This document shows positions 25,974 through 33,332 of a stretch of DNA of 33,332 nt, one piece after another. Origin of the DNA: Verrucomicrobiales bacterium (GTDB lineage: Bacteria; Verrucomicrobiota; Verrucomicrobiia; Verrucomicrobiales; DEV007); NCBI GenBank assembly GCA_024638765.1, contig JAHEJT010000038.1, forward strand, positions 1 through 33,332. Direction: 5' to 3'. Positions within the stretch are counted from its first letter, which is position 1. Every line of letters begins with the position of its first letter. The notes under the pieces were generated by a model, which worked only from the letters and a program-made list of their open reading frames with translations, was not told where the DNA came from and made no database searches. Both the position numbers and the translations under genes were made by a program.

Positions 25974-26894
25974 CTAGAAGACCGCCGTCCCATAGAGCGC
26001 GTAAGCGAAGAGCCCCGCCCACACCAGGGTGTCCACCTGAATCAGCCGGTCGGTCAAGAGAATCATTTCCGGTCTTTCGCCGCGATTGCCTTCACGTGTG
26101 ATCTGGAGATAACGAATGATCCCTACAACGACCGGGACGATGGTCAAAGTTACCGCGATTTTTTCGTGAGAAAGAAAACAGTAAAGGCTATAGGTCACAA
26201 TCACTAATCCGGCGCACACCAGCAGGCAGGCGTCGAGCACTCCCCGCGAGTATCCGCGCAACGCAGTCCTCGAGCCACCGTGCGGTGAAGCACCCGCCGT
26301 CATGTCTACGGTACCGGTCACGCACAACTCGGCGCGCCGCTTACCGAACGCCAGAAGCAAGGCCAGGAAATAGGTGCACAAAAGAATCCAATGCGTCGGC
26401 ACCACCGCCACCGCGAACGCCCCCGCGGCCACACGCAAGAGGAATCCCAGAGCGATGATGTTGACATCCAGAAGCGGGATTCTTTTGAGCCAAAGGGTGT
26501 AGGCGACGTTCAGGAGGATGTACAACCCGGTCACGACCAGCACCGCAGGCGCGCCCGGGCCCAGGGCGGGAACAGCCCCGAACCCGAGGAGCGCGAAAAT
26601 TGCGGCAAAGACGGCTGCAGACTGCGGACTCACCGTGCCCCTGGCCAGAGGCCGATACTTCTTCCGGGGATGCCGGGCATCGGCTTCCCGGTCGTGAATA
26701 TCGTTGAAGATATATACCGCGCTCGAAATCAGGCAGAAAATCCCGAAAACCAGCAGGGCCCGGAACAGCGCCTCCCTCTCCAGCAACCGGCCGCCGAAGA
26801 ACAGTCCGCCGAAACAAAAAAGATTTTTGAGCCAATGATGCGGCCGAACGAGATGGGCGTAGTCCTTCAAAACAGCGAGGAACGCGAACAACAA
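25974..26894 (-). CDS. UbiA-family prenyltransferase, DPPR synthase-like
   Basis: Family members of this type move phosphoribose from PRPP to a polyprenyl phosphate. The 306-residue membrane protein has eight or nine hydrophobic helices, an RPHHWLKNLF segment, and a first Asp motif NDIHDREADARHP followed by KKYRPLARG. That block is typical of decaprenyl-phosphate phosphoribosyltransferases and their relatives. A second acidic region near LLTDRLIQVDTL follows. The start is doubtful: no ATG is available near the homology, and TTG codons at 26894 and 26870 are candidates. No DprE1/DprE2 epimerase pair is visible, so the ribosyl lipid may be used directly or matured elsewhere. It lies between epsI and the GT-C-like gene. 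Confidence 0.85.
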   Translation of the reverse strand: MLFAFLAVLKDYAHLVRPHHWLKNLFCFGGLFFGGRLLEREALFRALLVFGIFCLISSAVYIFNDIHDREADARHPRKKYRPLARGTVSPQSAAVFAAIFALLGFGAVPALGPGAPAVLVVTGLYILLNVAYTLWLKRIPLLDVNIIALGFLLRVAAGAFAVAVVPTHWILLCTYFLALLLAFGKRRAELCVTGTVDMTAGASPHGGSRTALRGYSRGVLDACLLVCAGLVIVTYSLYCFLSHEKIAVTLTIVPVVVGIIRYLQITREGNRGERPEMILLTDRLIQVDTLVWAGLFAYALYGTAVF

Positions 26895-26950
26895 GCGAGC
26901 CGGAAATTCAATGCGCCTCCGGGGCGGCTGGTATGCGAGCCCCCGAGCCC

Positions 26951-27655
26951 TCAGAAAGTCTTCTGGAACTTGGGGACTGCGGCGCGGATGAACTCCCCAA
27001 GCATCTCCGTGGTTTCTTCGTCGTCTTTCCCATTGGGCTGTAAACCCTCGGTAACCAGGGACATCACGCTAACGTAGGCCCACCGATGGTTCAGATTGCG
27101 AAAAACGTTGTCGCGGGCCGTCAAAAGGACCCGATCCAAGGTGCTCGGCGTAGTAACGTCTTTTCCCACATACCAGTAAAGATACTGCGCCCGCAGAAGC
27201 ACTTTGCGGTCCTTGGCAACTTCCCGCTCCTGGCTAAGGCCCAATCGGCGCACTTTAAGAGTTGTTTCGGAGTCCAACTCCACAGGCACGATCTCGGAAG
27301 TGTCGATGCTCCATCCCTGGCCGGGCAAACAAACTTCCGGACGGTGCAAACTCCTCCGATCGTTCGCACTGAGCACGATGGTACAATTGATGTTTTCCCT
27401 TGCTCCGTCCTTGGAAAGACCATGATACGACATCTTGGCAAACTCGGTGTCCGCGGGCAGAATCTGTTTCTCCGCTTCGGATACTGCTCCCTTTTCTCCT
27501 GCGTAATGAAGCAGGATAACGGGCAGATCCAGGTTGACCCCGGCATCATCTCCCTGCTCGACGGGCTGCACACCGAGACATAGTGCAATCGTTCCCCCCA
27601 CCAGCACCACCACGACCGCGCTGCGCCACATGGGAATATTATACCTCCTCTTCAT
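26951..27655 (-). CDS. Exosortase-associated protein EpsI (DUF3485)
   Basis: EpsI-family proteins are partners of exosortases, found as separate genes or fused to them. The 234-residue protein has one N-terminal membrane segment (about residues 11-28) and a periplasmic domain. It carries the family motif SLHRPEVCLPGQGWSI, with a conserved Cys after HRPE. YLYWYVGKDV, with a Trp-Tyr pair, and an FRNLNHRWAY segment follow. Its role in sorting is not fully defined. It follows exosortase by 49 bp on the same strand, which fits a shared transcript. No ribosome site precedes the ATG. Confidence 0.88.
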   Translation of the reverse strand: MKRRYNIPMWRSAVVVVLVGGTIALCLGVQPVEQGDDAGVNLDLPVILLHYAGEKGAVSEAEKQILPADTEFAKMSYHGLSKDGARENINCTIVLSANDRRSLHRPEVCLPGQGWSIDTSEIVPVELDSETTLKVRRLGLSQEREVAKDRKVLLRAQYLYWYVGKDVTTPSTLDRVLLTARDNVFRNLNHRWAYVSVMSLVTEGLQPNGKDDEETTEMLGEFIRAAVPKFQKTF

Positions 27656-27704
27656 GGGATTAGAGTGTTTGCGAATAATTCCCGGTGCCCCGGTCTGCGG
27701 GCCG

Positions 27705-28694
27705 TCACACCCGCTCCTCGGCAGGGCCCACGCGCACGCTGCGCACCACGGAGCCGCGCCGGAACATCTTGAAGCCCGATTTCAAAAAGGTCCCCAGCAG
27801 CACCATGCCGCCGAGTGCCACCACGAAAACCGCCACCCCGGACAAGAAATGATAATTCGAGGTGCCGCCCGCTTCCCCGACGGCGAAATCCGCACCCCAC
27901 CACAGTGAACCGAATACCAGCAGGTTAACCCGCACGAAATTGCCGAAGATCGCCAGGGGAACCGCGGAGAAAAAGAGCGCCCAGCGCTGCCATGCCCGCG
28001 GCAGGACCAGATATCCCCATAAGGCGGCAACCATCATCAAAGCAAACAGCGACCGGATGCCGCTGCAGGGATCGGCGATGTCCAAGGCGAACTTCGCCCC
28101 CTGCTCAACCCCTGTATCGAAATCGGGCGGCGACTGAATCGAGGTCCCGCTGCGGATGTTGGAAATCCCCACCAGCTTCAAGAACGCGGAAGAAACCTGG
28201 ATCATGACCACCCGCAGCTTGAACGCCAGGGTGTCCGTCAGGAAATAGAGCGGCCAGGTAAAGGCGAAGAAACACCAGAAAAAGAAAAGCTTCCGGAAAT
28301 AACCCCAGCCCAGAAACCACAGAATCAAGGCCGCCAGAAGCACCTGCACGCCGACGAACCCAAAATAATACACATTGGTCTTGTACCCGACCCAGTAAGA
28401 GAAGAGCGCAAACATCAAGGCCGCCAGACCCCAGTAACTCCCCTCCGCCGGCGTGCCCCAGAGTTCCTTCCGCTTGTATATGAGAAGCCCGGCGAGAATG
28501 AAGGGCACCAGCAAGCCGTGCTGCCAGTCGGGACTGGACCACAAGCCCCGCACTGAGTCGAACAAAGTCACCCGCCGTGTCCCGTATCCCGAGCAATAAG
28601 GGAAGACGAATATCAGCAAAATCATCGCCCCCACAGCGACGCTTGCCGCGGTCAGCCAGTCTCCCGGACGCCAGGACGATTCCTTGGAATTCAT
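27705..28694 (-). CDS. Exosortase
   Basis: Exosortases are polytopic inner-membrane cysteine peptidases or transpeptidases that process PEP-CTERM proteins. The 329-residue product (counting from the ATG at 28694) has about eight hydrophobic segments. Its proposed catalytic triad is Cys210 in DPCSGIRSLFAL, Arg255 in FGNFVRVNLL and His282 in YHFLSG. The opening SSPDWQHGLLVPF block is also typical. A TTG four codons upstream is less likely. The subtype cannot be fixed by eye. It stands between the epimerase and epsI, close to lipid-linked glycan genes. A candidate substrate is the PEP-CTERM protein at 8883-9749, outside this cluster. Confidence 0.93.
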   Translation of the reverse strand: MNSKESSWRPGDWLTAASVAVGAMILLIFVFPYCSGYGTRRVTLFDSVRGLWSSPDWQHGLLVPFILAGLLIYKRKELWGTPAEGSYWGLAALMFALFSYWVGYKTNVYYFGFVGVQVLLAALILWFLGWGYFRKLFFFWCFFAFTWPLYFLTDTLAFKLRVVMIQVSSAFLKLVGISNIRSGTSIQSPPDFDTGVEQGAKFALDIADPCSGIRSLFALMMVAALWGYLVLPRAWQRWALFFSAVPLAIFGNFVRVNLLVFGSLWWGADFAVGEAGGTSNYHFLSGVAVFVVALGGMVLLGTFLKSGFKMFRRGSVVRSVRVGPAEERV

Positions 28695-28776
28695 TATTCT
28701 TTGCAAGGATGGAAGTGTCTTATCCCTCGAGGAGAAACTAATTTATCGCGTGCCAAATACAAACGCTTTGTCGATC

Positions 28777-29760
28777 TTAACGCACATCCAGCAAACTCTC
28801 GTGAGAGGTCAGGTAACGCACCGTCCTGCGAATGCTTTCTTCGATTGAAACCCGCGGGGCCCAGCCGACACTCTTGAGCCGTGAGGTGTCGAGCTGCACC
28901 ATCGGACTGTCTCCAAGCCAACCGCGCGCTCCCCCTGCGATCACGTATTCCACGTCGGGCAAACCCAACTCGTCGCATACGATGTCCGCAAGGTCGAGCA
29001 CGTTGAGAAAGTCATCGTGTCCCAGGTTATAGACGTTCTTTTTAGAGGGCGCCTTCTCCACCGCCGTGAAAATCCCCGCAACCCCATCGGTAACATCCAG
29101 GTAAGATTTCTTCTGCCTGCCGTCTCCGAGTATTTCGAGGGTCCGGGGGTCCGCCTTCAATTTACGCAAAAAATCGTAAAGCACGCCGTGCGTGTAGCGC
29201 TCCCCGGTCCAACTCACGAACCGAAAGGTGCAGGATCGGATGTCGAAATATTCTCCGTAAGCCTGAATCATCGCTTCGCAGGCGTACTTGCTCGCCCCGT
29301 AAAGCGATGTTTGCACACAGGGACAATCCTCCGGCGTTGGAAAGATAGTGGGCTCCCCGTAAACAGTCGCACTGCTCGCAAACGCCAAGTTGCAGACCTT
29401 GTGCTCCACCATCGCTTCGAGCACGTTCCACGTCGCCATCGTGTTCTGTTCCAGGTCGACCCTGCGCTTCTCCATTCCGCCACGCACATCCGCGTTTGCT
29501 TGAAAATGAAACACATGATCCACTCCCATCATCGCGTTCTTCAGCGAATCCAGATCCAGCACGTCACCTTCGACGATTTTAAGCTTCTTGTCCGCCGCAT
29601 GGTGCTTAAGAAACAGGCGCTGCCCCGTGGAAAAATTATCGTAGACGGTTACCTCCGCACCGCAGGAGCCGATAAGATGATCCACCACGTGACTCCCGAT
29701 AAATCCCGCTCCTCCCGTAACCAGGGCCCGCCGAATTTCATTTTTTCCGCTCAACGTCAT
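28777..29760 (-). CDS. NAD-dependent nucleotide-sugar epimerase/dehydratase
   Basis: This is an extended short-chain dehydrogenase of 327 residues, acting on a nucleotide sugar. It has the NAD-binding GGAGFIGSH motif near residues 16-24, ASSATVYGE with the catalytic Ser/Thr, YGASK with the catalytic Tyr and Lys, and FRFVSWTGERY. UDP-glucose 4-epimerase-like activity is the nearest guess. Its place beside heptose genes also allows a GDP-heptose or UDP-sugar modifying role. It follows the GmhA-like gene by 20 bp. An 82-bp gap then separates it from exosortase. Confidence 0.88.
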   Translation of the reverse strand: MTLSGKNEIRRALVTGGAGFIGSHVVDHLIGSCGAEVTVYDNFSTGQRLFLKHHAADKKLKIVEGDVLDLDSLKNAMMGVDHVFHFQANADVRGGMEKRRVDLEQNTMATWNVLEAMVEHKVCNLAFASSATVYGEPTIFPTPEDCPCVQTSLYGASKYACEAMIQAYGEYFDIRSCTFRFVSWTGERYTHGVLYDFLRKLKADPRTLEILGDGRQKKSYLDVTDGVAGIFTAVEKAPSKKNVYNLGHDDFLNVLDLADIVCDELGLPDVEYVIAGGARGWLGDSPMVQLDTSRLKSVGWAPRVSIEESIRRTVRYLTSHESLLDVR

Positions 29761-29780
29761 CTTCAGTGCGTTCCCTCCGC

Positions 29781-30347
29781 CTAAACTGCGCCGGTCAATC
29801 GCGCCCGCAGTTGCTCGGTCCAGATGTGATTGATGCTGAGATGCGCATCCTCAACCGGACCGTATTCGGAGCTTTCGACGTGGATCACCACGTCGGAAAG
29901 CTTCTTCATCTTTCCCCCCGTGAATCCAACTAAACCGATCGTCTTCGCTCCAATCCCTCGCGCGCAGGAGAACGCGTCCACCACGTTTGGTGAGTTCCCG
30001 CTTGCGGATATCCCGATCAATACATCGCCCGGAAGCAACAGGTTTCGCAATTGCTCGACAAAAACCGCGTCGTAAGAGATGTCGTTCGCGATCGCGGAAA
30101 AGTGCGCCATGTTGTCCGTCAGACTCACCACCCGCAGCCTCGGTTTTCCCGGAACACTGGCGCCTTTTCCCAGATCGCATGCCATATGCGAAGCGGTGGA
30201 CGCGCTGCCGCCGTTTCCGATGATATAGACGGTGCGTCCGTCCTCGAGCGCATGGTATATCAACGCGAATCCCGCTTCCACGGAATCGGGCGCAATGCTG
30301 TCGAGCGCTTGATGCAGTCTGTCGATGTAATTCTGATAAGAACTCAT
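29781..30347 (-). CDS. gmhA: Sedoheptulose 7-phosphate isomerase, GmhA-like SIS protein
   Basis: GmhA converts sedoheptulose 7-phosphate to D-glycero-D-manno-heptose 7-phosphate. The 188-residue SIS-domain protein has IIGNGGSASTASHMACDL near residues 42-59, ISASGNSPNVV and HLSINHIWTEQL at the C-terminus. In GmhA a zinc-binding His and Glu stand near the first block. Here His54 is kept, and Asp58 stands where Glu is usual. That change could alter metal binding but is seen in wider GmhA-like groups. The nearby HddA, HddC and GmhB functions strongly support a heptose role. The start ATG at 30347 has no clear ribosome site. The gene lies 93 bp after the kinase. Confidence 0.88.
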   Translation of the reverse strand: MSSYQNYIDRLHQALDSIAPDSVEAGFALIYHALEDGRTVYIIGNGGSASTASHMACDLGKGASVPGKPRLRVVSLTDNMAHFSAIANDISYDAVFVEQLRNLLLPGDVLIGISASGNSPNVVDAFSCARGIGAKTIGLVGFTGGKMKKLSDVVIHVESSEYGPVEDAHLSINHIWTEQLRARLTGAV

Positions 30348-30440
30348 GAGATGATTTTAGGGCTGGCGTGAGCTTCAATTGGTTGACAGAAATCCGTGAT
30401 TGCGCGTTCTATCCCGCGGACCGTGAGAAATGCGCCACTC

Positions 30441-31421
30441 TTAGTCCGCGCAAATCAACCGAGTCCCCTGCTGATCGATAAGCGGCCTCAAGGGCCGCAA
30501 TCGGCTCAGCGCCGAAAGCAGGGACTGCCTCTTCTCCGGCGGGCAGAAAAAGAGGAAAAACCCTCCTCCGCCGGCACCGAGGAGCTTCCCGCCCAAGGCA
30601 CCTGCGTCAATGCCCGCCTGGTACAATTCGTCAATCTCGTCGGAACTGATCTTGCTCGCGAGATTCCTCTTCAAGAGCCAGCCGCGATGGAGAAACTCTC
30701 CCAACTGTCCGTAATTTCCATCCATCATCAGTTCGCGCAGTTCATCCGCCATGTCTCTCATCTTGCACATGGATGCGAAGCGGTCTTCGTCGGTCTGCGT
30801 GTTGCTGCGCATCTCATTCAAGATATCGCCGGCGCTGCGGGTGATGCCTGTGTAGAACATCACCAAGTGATCCTCCAGGAAACGTCGGCCGTCGCTATCG
30901 AGCACGATCGGCTCTACATGGACCGTCTCATCCTGGTTAAAGCGAATGTAATTGAACCCGCCGAACGCGGTGGCGTACTGATCCTGTTTTCCGATGGGCT
31001 CTCCCAATCGATCGATCTCCACTTCACAGGCCATCGAAGCGCAAGCCTCCGCCGTCGCATTCTTTCCCAGAAACGCGTGCAACGCCTTGATCAACCCGAC
31101 CGCAAAGGCACTCGAACTTCCCAGGCCGCTCCCCCGCGACGGAATATCGGCAAAACTCGTGACCTCGATCTTTTCCTCGAACTCACACCTCTTCAGGCAC
31201 TCCCTAATCAGCGGATGCTCGATTTCGTCGACTGCGTCGACGACTTCCGTCTTCGAATACTTGAGCACGAACTTGGGATCGAAAAAGCGGTGCACCGCAA
31301 GGTAGACGTAAAGGTCGATCGTCGCGCTCACGACCGCCCCCGGCGTCCGCAGGTAAAAGGCGCTCAAGTCCGTGCCTCCGCCGGCAAAACTGATTCTCAA
31401 AGGTGTCTTGGTAATAATCAT
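30441..31421 (-). CDS. hddA: D-glycero-alpha-D-manno-heptose 7-phosphate kinase HddA
   Basis: HddA phosphorylates heptose 7-phosphate at C1, giving the alpha-1,7-bisphosphate. The 326-residue GHMP kinase has APLRISFAGGGTD-like opening sequence (TPLRISFAGGGTDL), the ATP-binding PSRGSGLGSSSA near residues 94-105, EIDRLGEPIGKQDQYATAFGG in parts, and the C-terminal GGKLLGAGGGGF loop. These features match the HddA branch rather than galactokinase. It starts 9 bp after the HddC-GmhB fusion. It is the kinase of the GDP-heptose route, as opposed to HldE of the ADP route. Confidence 0.93.
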   Translation of the reverse strand: MIITKTPLRISFAGGGTDLSAFYLRTPGAVVSATIDLYVYLAVHRFFDPKFVLKYSKTEVVDAVDEIEHPLIRECLKRCEFEEKIEVTSFADIPSRGSGLGSSSAFAVGLIKALHAFLGKNATAEACASMACEVEIDRLGEPIGKQDQYATAFGGFNYIRFNQDETVHVEPIVLDSDGRRFLEDHLVMFYTGITRSAGDILNEMRSNTQTDEDRFASMCKMRDMADELRELMMDGNYGQLGEFLHRGWLLKRNLASKISSDEIDELYQAGIDAGALGGKLLGAGGGGFFLFFCPPEKRQSLLSALSRLRPLRPLIDQQGTRLICAD

Positions 31422-31430
31422 GATAAACTT

Positions 31431-32747
31431 TCAGACCAGTTCGTCGACAATGCGCCGTGCCGCCGTCAGCACCGATTCCTCCGCGTAATCCGCCTCCATT
31501 TCTCCTTCCTTCCCGGGCGCGCCCACGTAAAAAGTGCGCAAGCCCGCGTGCTTGCCGGCGAGGACATCGCGGATGGTGTCCCCGATCATTACCGCTTCCG
31601 CCAAATCGATCTCCTCCACCTCGCTCGCCTCGAAGATCATGCCGCTCGCCGGTTTTCGACAGTCGCACCCCCTCCGCAGCTCTTTGATCCCCTCTCCGTG
31701 CTGAGTCTCGGGGTGATGGGGACAATAGTAAATTGCATCGAGACTTCCCCCCGATTCCGCGAGTAATTCCCCGAGCCGCAGGTGAATCGCTTCCAAATCC
31801 TCTTGACTGCAGAGTCCGCGGGCGATGACAGGCTGATTGGTAAGCAGGAAACATCGCACGCCGTTTTTCTGCAATAAAGCCAGCGCCTCTCCAGCCCCCG
31901 GGAGCAACTCGAGATCTTCGGCGCGCGTCACGTGACCCTTCTCCACGTTCAACGTGCCGTCACGATCGATGAAAGCCGCCTTGACCGGCCGCGGATTCTC
32001 CCTGGCCGTCTTCGCTTTGCGCCGTCTCCGAATGTACCGCTCCACCAGGGCCAGGCGCTCCGGAGTCCCCATGTCGCGGACGAATCCTCCCGGCTCCAGC
32101 CGGCACGAAAAAATTTCTTCGCCTCTCTCCAGCGCGTGCGGAAAAACGTCCCGCCCGAAATCCGAAGGCTTGTTCCGAGGAATATATTCCAGCAACCGGC
32201 GGTTGCACGCGTAGAACGCCGCATTGCCCAGGTTGGGATACCGCTTGCCCTCCTCCTGCTCGAAAACAAACTCTTCCACCCGCCCATCCTCTCCGGCCAC
32301 CACCAGTTGAGAATCCCAGGGATGATCGGATTCCCGCACCAACAAGGTCGCCAGGCAATCCGCCCCACGGGCCAGGTGCGCCCTTGTCAGCCGGGAGACA
32401 TCGAAATCCAGAAAAATATCTCCGTAGACTACGAGGAAGGTTTCCTCCAGCATAACTTCGTAAAGCGGCAGCGCGCCGGCGGTGCCCATCGGTTTCGGCT
32501 CAATTTCGACGCGCACTTCGATTCCTTGTTGCGGGTTTTCCCGGTAATGCCGCGCGATGGCCTCCCCTTTGTATCCCGCCGCCAGCAACGCCTGTCCGAT
32601 TCCATGCCGACTCAGCAACTGCAGCGTCCGGTCCAGCAGTGCCACCCCTTCTACCGGCACCAGCGGCTTGGGAAGTCCGCGCGCCTTTTCCCCCAGCCGC
32701 GTCCCCTTGCCTCCGCATAGCACGACCGCCTGGCGCACCTTTCTCAT
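31431..32747 (-). CDS. Heptose-1-P guanylyltransferase fused to heptose-1,7-bisphosphate phosphatase
   Basis: This 438-residue protein joins two enzymes of one pathway. Residues 1-245 are a sugar nucleotidyltransferase (HddC-like) with VVLCGGKGTRLG, KPLVPVEG, GTAGAL and VYGDIFLDFD. Residues 255-438 are a HAD phosphatase (GmhB-like) with FIDRDGTLN carrying the nucleophile Asp261 and Asp263. LLTNQPVIARG follows, with zinc ligands C342, H344, C361 and C363, and VMIGDTIRDVLAGK. Together they would remove the C7 phosphate and then form GDP-heptose. The donor nucleotide is inferred as GTP. The ATG overlaps the stop of the upstream GT4 gene as ATGA. hddA follows by 9 bp. Confidence 0.92.
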   Translation of the reverse strand: MRKVRQAVVLCGGKGTRLGEKARGLPKPLVPVEGVALLDRTLQLLSRHGIGQALLAAGYKGEAIARHYRENPQQGIEVRVEIEPKPMGTAGALPLYEVMLEETFLVVYGDIFLDFDVSRLTRAHLARGADCLATLLVRESDHPWDSQLVVAGEDGRVEEFVFEQEEGKRYPNLGNAAFYACNRRLLEYIPRNKPSDFGRDVFPHALERGEEIFSCRLEPGGFVRDMGTPERLALVERYIRRRRKAKTARENPRPVKAAFIDRDGTLNVEKGHVTRAEDLELLPGAGEALALLQKNGVRCFLLTNQPVIARGLCSQEDLEAIHLRLGELLAESGGSLDAIYYCPHHPETQHGEGIKELRRGCDCRKPASGMIFEASEVEEIDLAEAVMIGDTIRDVLAGKHAGLRTFYVGAPGKEGEMEADYAEESVLTAARRIVDELV

Positions 32748-33332
32748 TCGCCATGCGCCGGCAAAGGCACCGCCGCCGGCTCCTCACCCAACAACCCCCG
32801 GATCGCGTCAATCCGCTCTGCCGCCAGCTTTTCGAAACTGAATTCCCTGGCCTGCTCGAGGCCCCCGGCAATCAACTCGCGACGCAGTTCCTCATCGCAC
32901 GCGACGCGTCGCAATCCTTCGGTCGCTGCTTCCACGTCTTGAAAATCCACCACCACCGCGAAGCCGTTGGTCACCTCGTCCATCACCGGGATTTGGTTGA
33001 CGATGCAAGGGGTCCCGCAGGCCATCGCTTCCAGGACGCAGCGCCCGAAAGTCTCTTCCCGGCTCGGCAGGCAAAAGACGCGGGCCTGGCGATATAGCGC
33101 TCCCAGCATATCGTCGGGAATCCAGCCGAGGTGCCGCACCCGGTCCTCGATCCCCAGCGCCCCGGCGCTTGCCATGGCTGACTCCAGCCCGCCGCCCCAG
33201 TCTCCACCCCCAACCATGACAATCGGCATCTCCGCCTGGAGCTCCCGATCCAGTCGGGCGTAGGCTTCCAGCAGCAGATCGGCCTGCTTGTAGGGATAGA
33301 AATTTGAACACCAGAAGAGGTATCCCGGGTCC
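32744..33332 (-). CDS. GT4-type glycosyltransferase, partial
   Basis: The gene runs off the right edge of the window, so only the C-terminal half (about 195 residues) is seen. The frame stays open to the edge, starting DPGYLFWCSNFYPYKQADLL, which places no start inside the window. An ATG at 33229 is internal. It shows IVMVGGGDW, then VRHLGWIPDDMLGALYRQARVFCLPS, and REETFGRCVLEAMACGTPCIVN with the GT4 E-x7-E motif. GT4 enzymes are retaining transferases using nucleotide sugars in the cytoplasm. Donor and acceptor are unknown, though GDP-heptose made by the next genes is possible. Confidence 0.93.
   Translation of the reverse strand, partial: DPGYLFWCSNFYPYKQADLLLEAYARLDRELQAEMPIVMVGGGDWGGGLESAMASAGALGIEDRVRHLGWIPDDMLGALYRQARVFCLPSREETFGRCVLEAMACGTPCIVNQIPVMDEVTNGFAVVVDFQDVEAATEGLRRVACDEELRRELIAGGLEQAREFSFEKLAAERIDAIRGLLGEEPAAVPLPAHGE

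Noticed and set aside
28751..28756. Sigma54-like TTGGCA upstream of exosortase (minus strand)
   Set aside because: The -24 part fits but the expected GC of the -12 element is absent (AAATTA is found at that distance).
30396..31766. Plus-strand open frame of 456 codons
   Set aside because: It lies opposite hddA and part of the HddC-GmhB gene, both clearly real. High GC with biased third positions explains long antisense frames.
1..33332. tRNA, rRNA, CRISPR array, riboswitch or insertion sequence
   Set aside because: No T-loop-like or spacer-repeat pattern, no transposase and no known riboswitch core was seen on either strand by eye.

Overview
The window is about 33 kb of GC-rich, densely coding bacterial chromosome. 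The overall content suggests a member of the Verrucomicrobiota or a related PVC-group Gram-negative bacterium. The reasons are a PEP-CTERM protein plus exosortase and EpsI, the run prs - rplY (CTC type) - pth - rpsF - ssb, a glycoside hydrolase fused to a GT2 glycosyltransferase, a zinc-ribbon membrane protein, and few good Shine-Dalgarno sequences. No marker rRNA is present, so the placement is an inference. I saw no tRNA or rRNA genes, CRISPR arrays, integrases or insertion sequences.

Layout. Positions 1-482 are non-coding and rich in palindromes, with a perfect 48-bp palindrome whose core recurs at the left edge, and a degenerate direct repeat. Positions 483-3990 (minus) hold a GH-GT2 fusion gene, broken by an apparent one-base deletion, followed by queA. 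Positions 4128-6037 hold an enoyl reductase-like MDR gene on plus and a secreted barrel-like protein on minus, converging with overlapping stop codons. Positions 6179-8694 hold panC-nadB (minus). Positions 8883-11416 hold a zinc-ribbon membrane protein and a PEP-CTERM protein, overlapping by 4 bp. Positions 11750-12241 hold a lipoprotein. Positions 12263-14903 hold tsaC/sua5-murJ (minus). Positions 15061-16694 hold aroK-queG (plus). Positions 16748-20039 hold prs-rplY-pth-rpsF-ssb (minus). Positions 20181-22003 hold two divergent WecG/TagA-type transferases.

Positions 22060 to the right edge are a surface-polysaccharide and exosortase locus, all on minus. In transcription order it holds a GT4 glycosyltransferase (partial), a nucleotidyltransferase-phosphatase fusion (HddC-GmhB), a heptose kinase (HddA), a sedoheptulose-7-P isomerase (GmhA), an NAD-dependent epimerase, an exosortase, EpsI, a UbiA-family DPPR-synthase-like protein, a GT-C-like membrane protein and an O-antigen ligase/polymerase with a TPR tail.

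How the genes fit together. GmhA, HddA, the GmhB half and the HddC half together make a full route to GDP-D-glycero-alpha-D-manno-heptose in three genes. The two WecG proteins, the glycosyltransferases and the ligase would build and polymerise a lipid-linked glycan. Exosortase and EpsI would sort PEP-CTERM proteins such as the one at 8883-9749 to the surface, where such proteins are thought to join the exopolysaccharide. Prs makes PRPP, the expected donor for the UbiA-family protein. QueA and QueG are consecutive late steps of queuosine synthesis but lie in separate operons. Four gene pairs in the window overlap as ATGA, which fits translational coupling where Shine-Dalgarno sites are poor.
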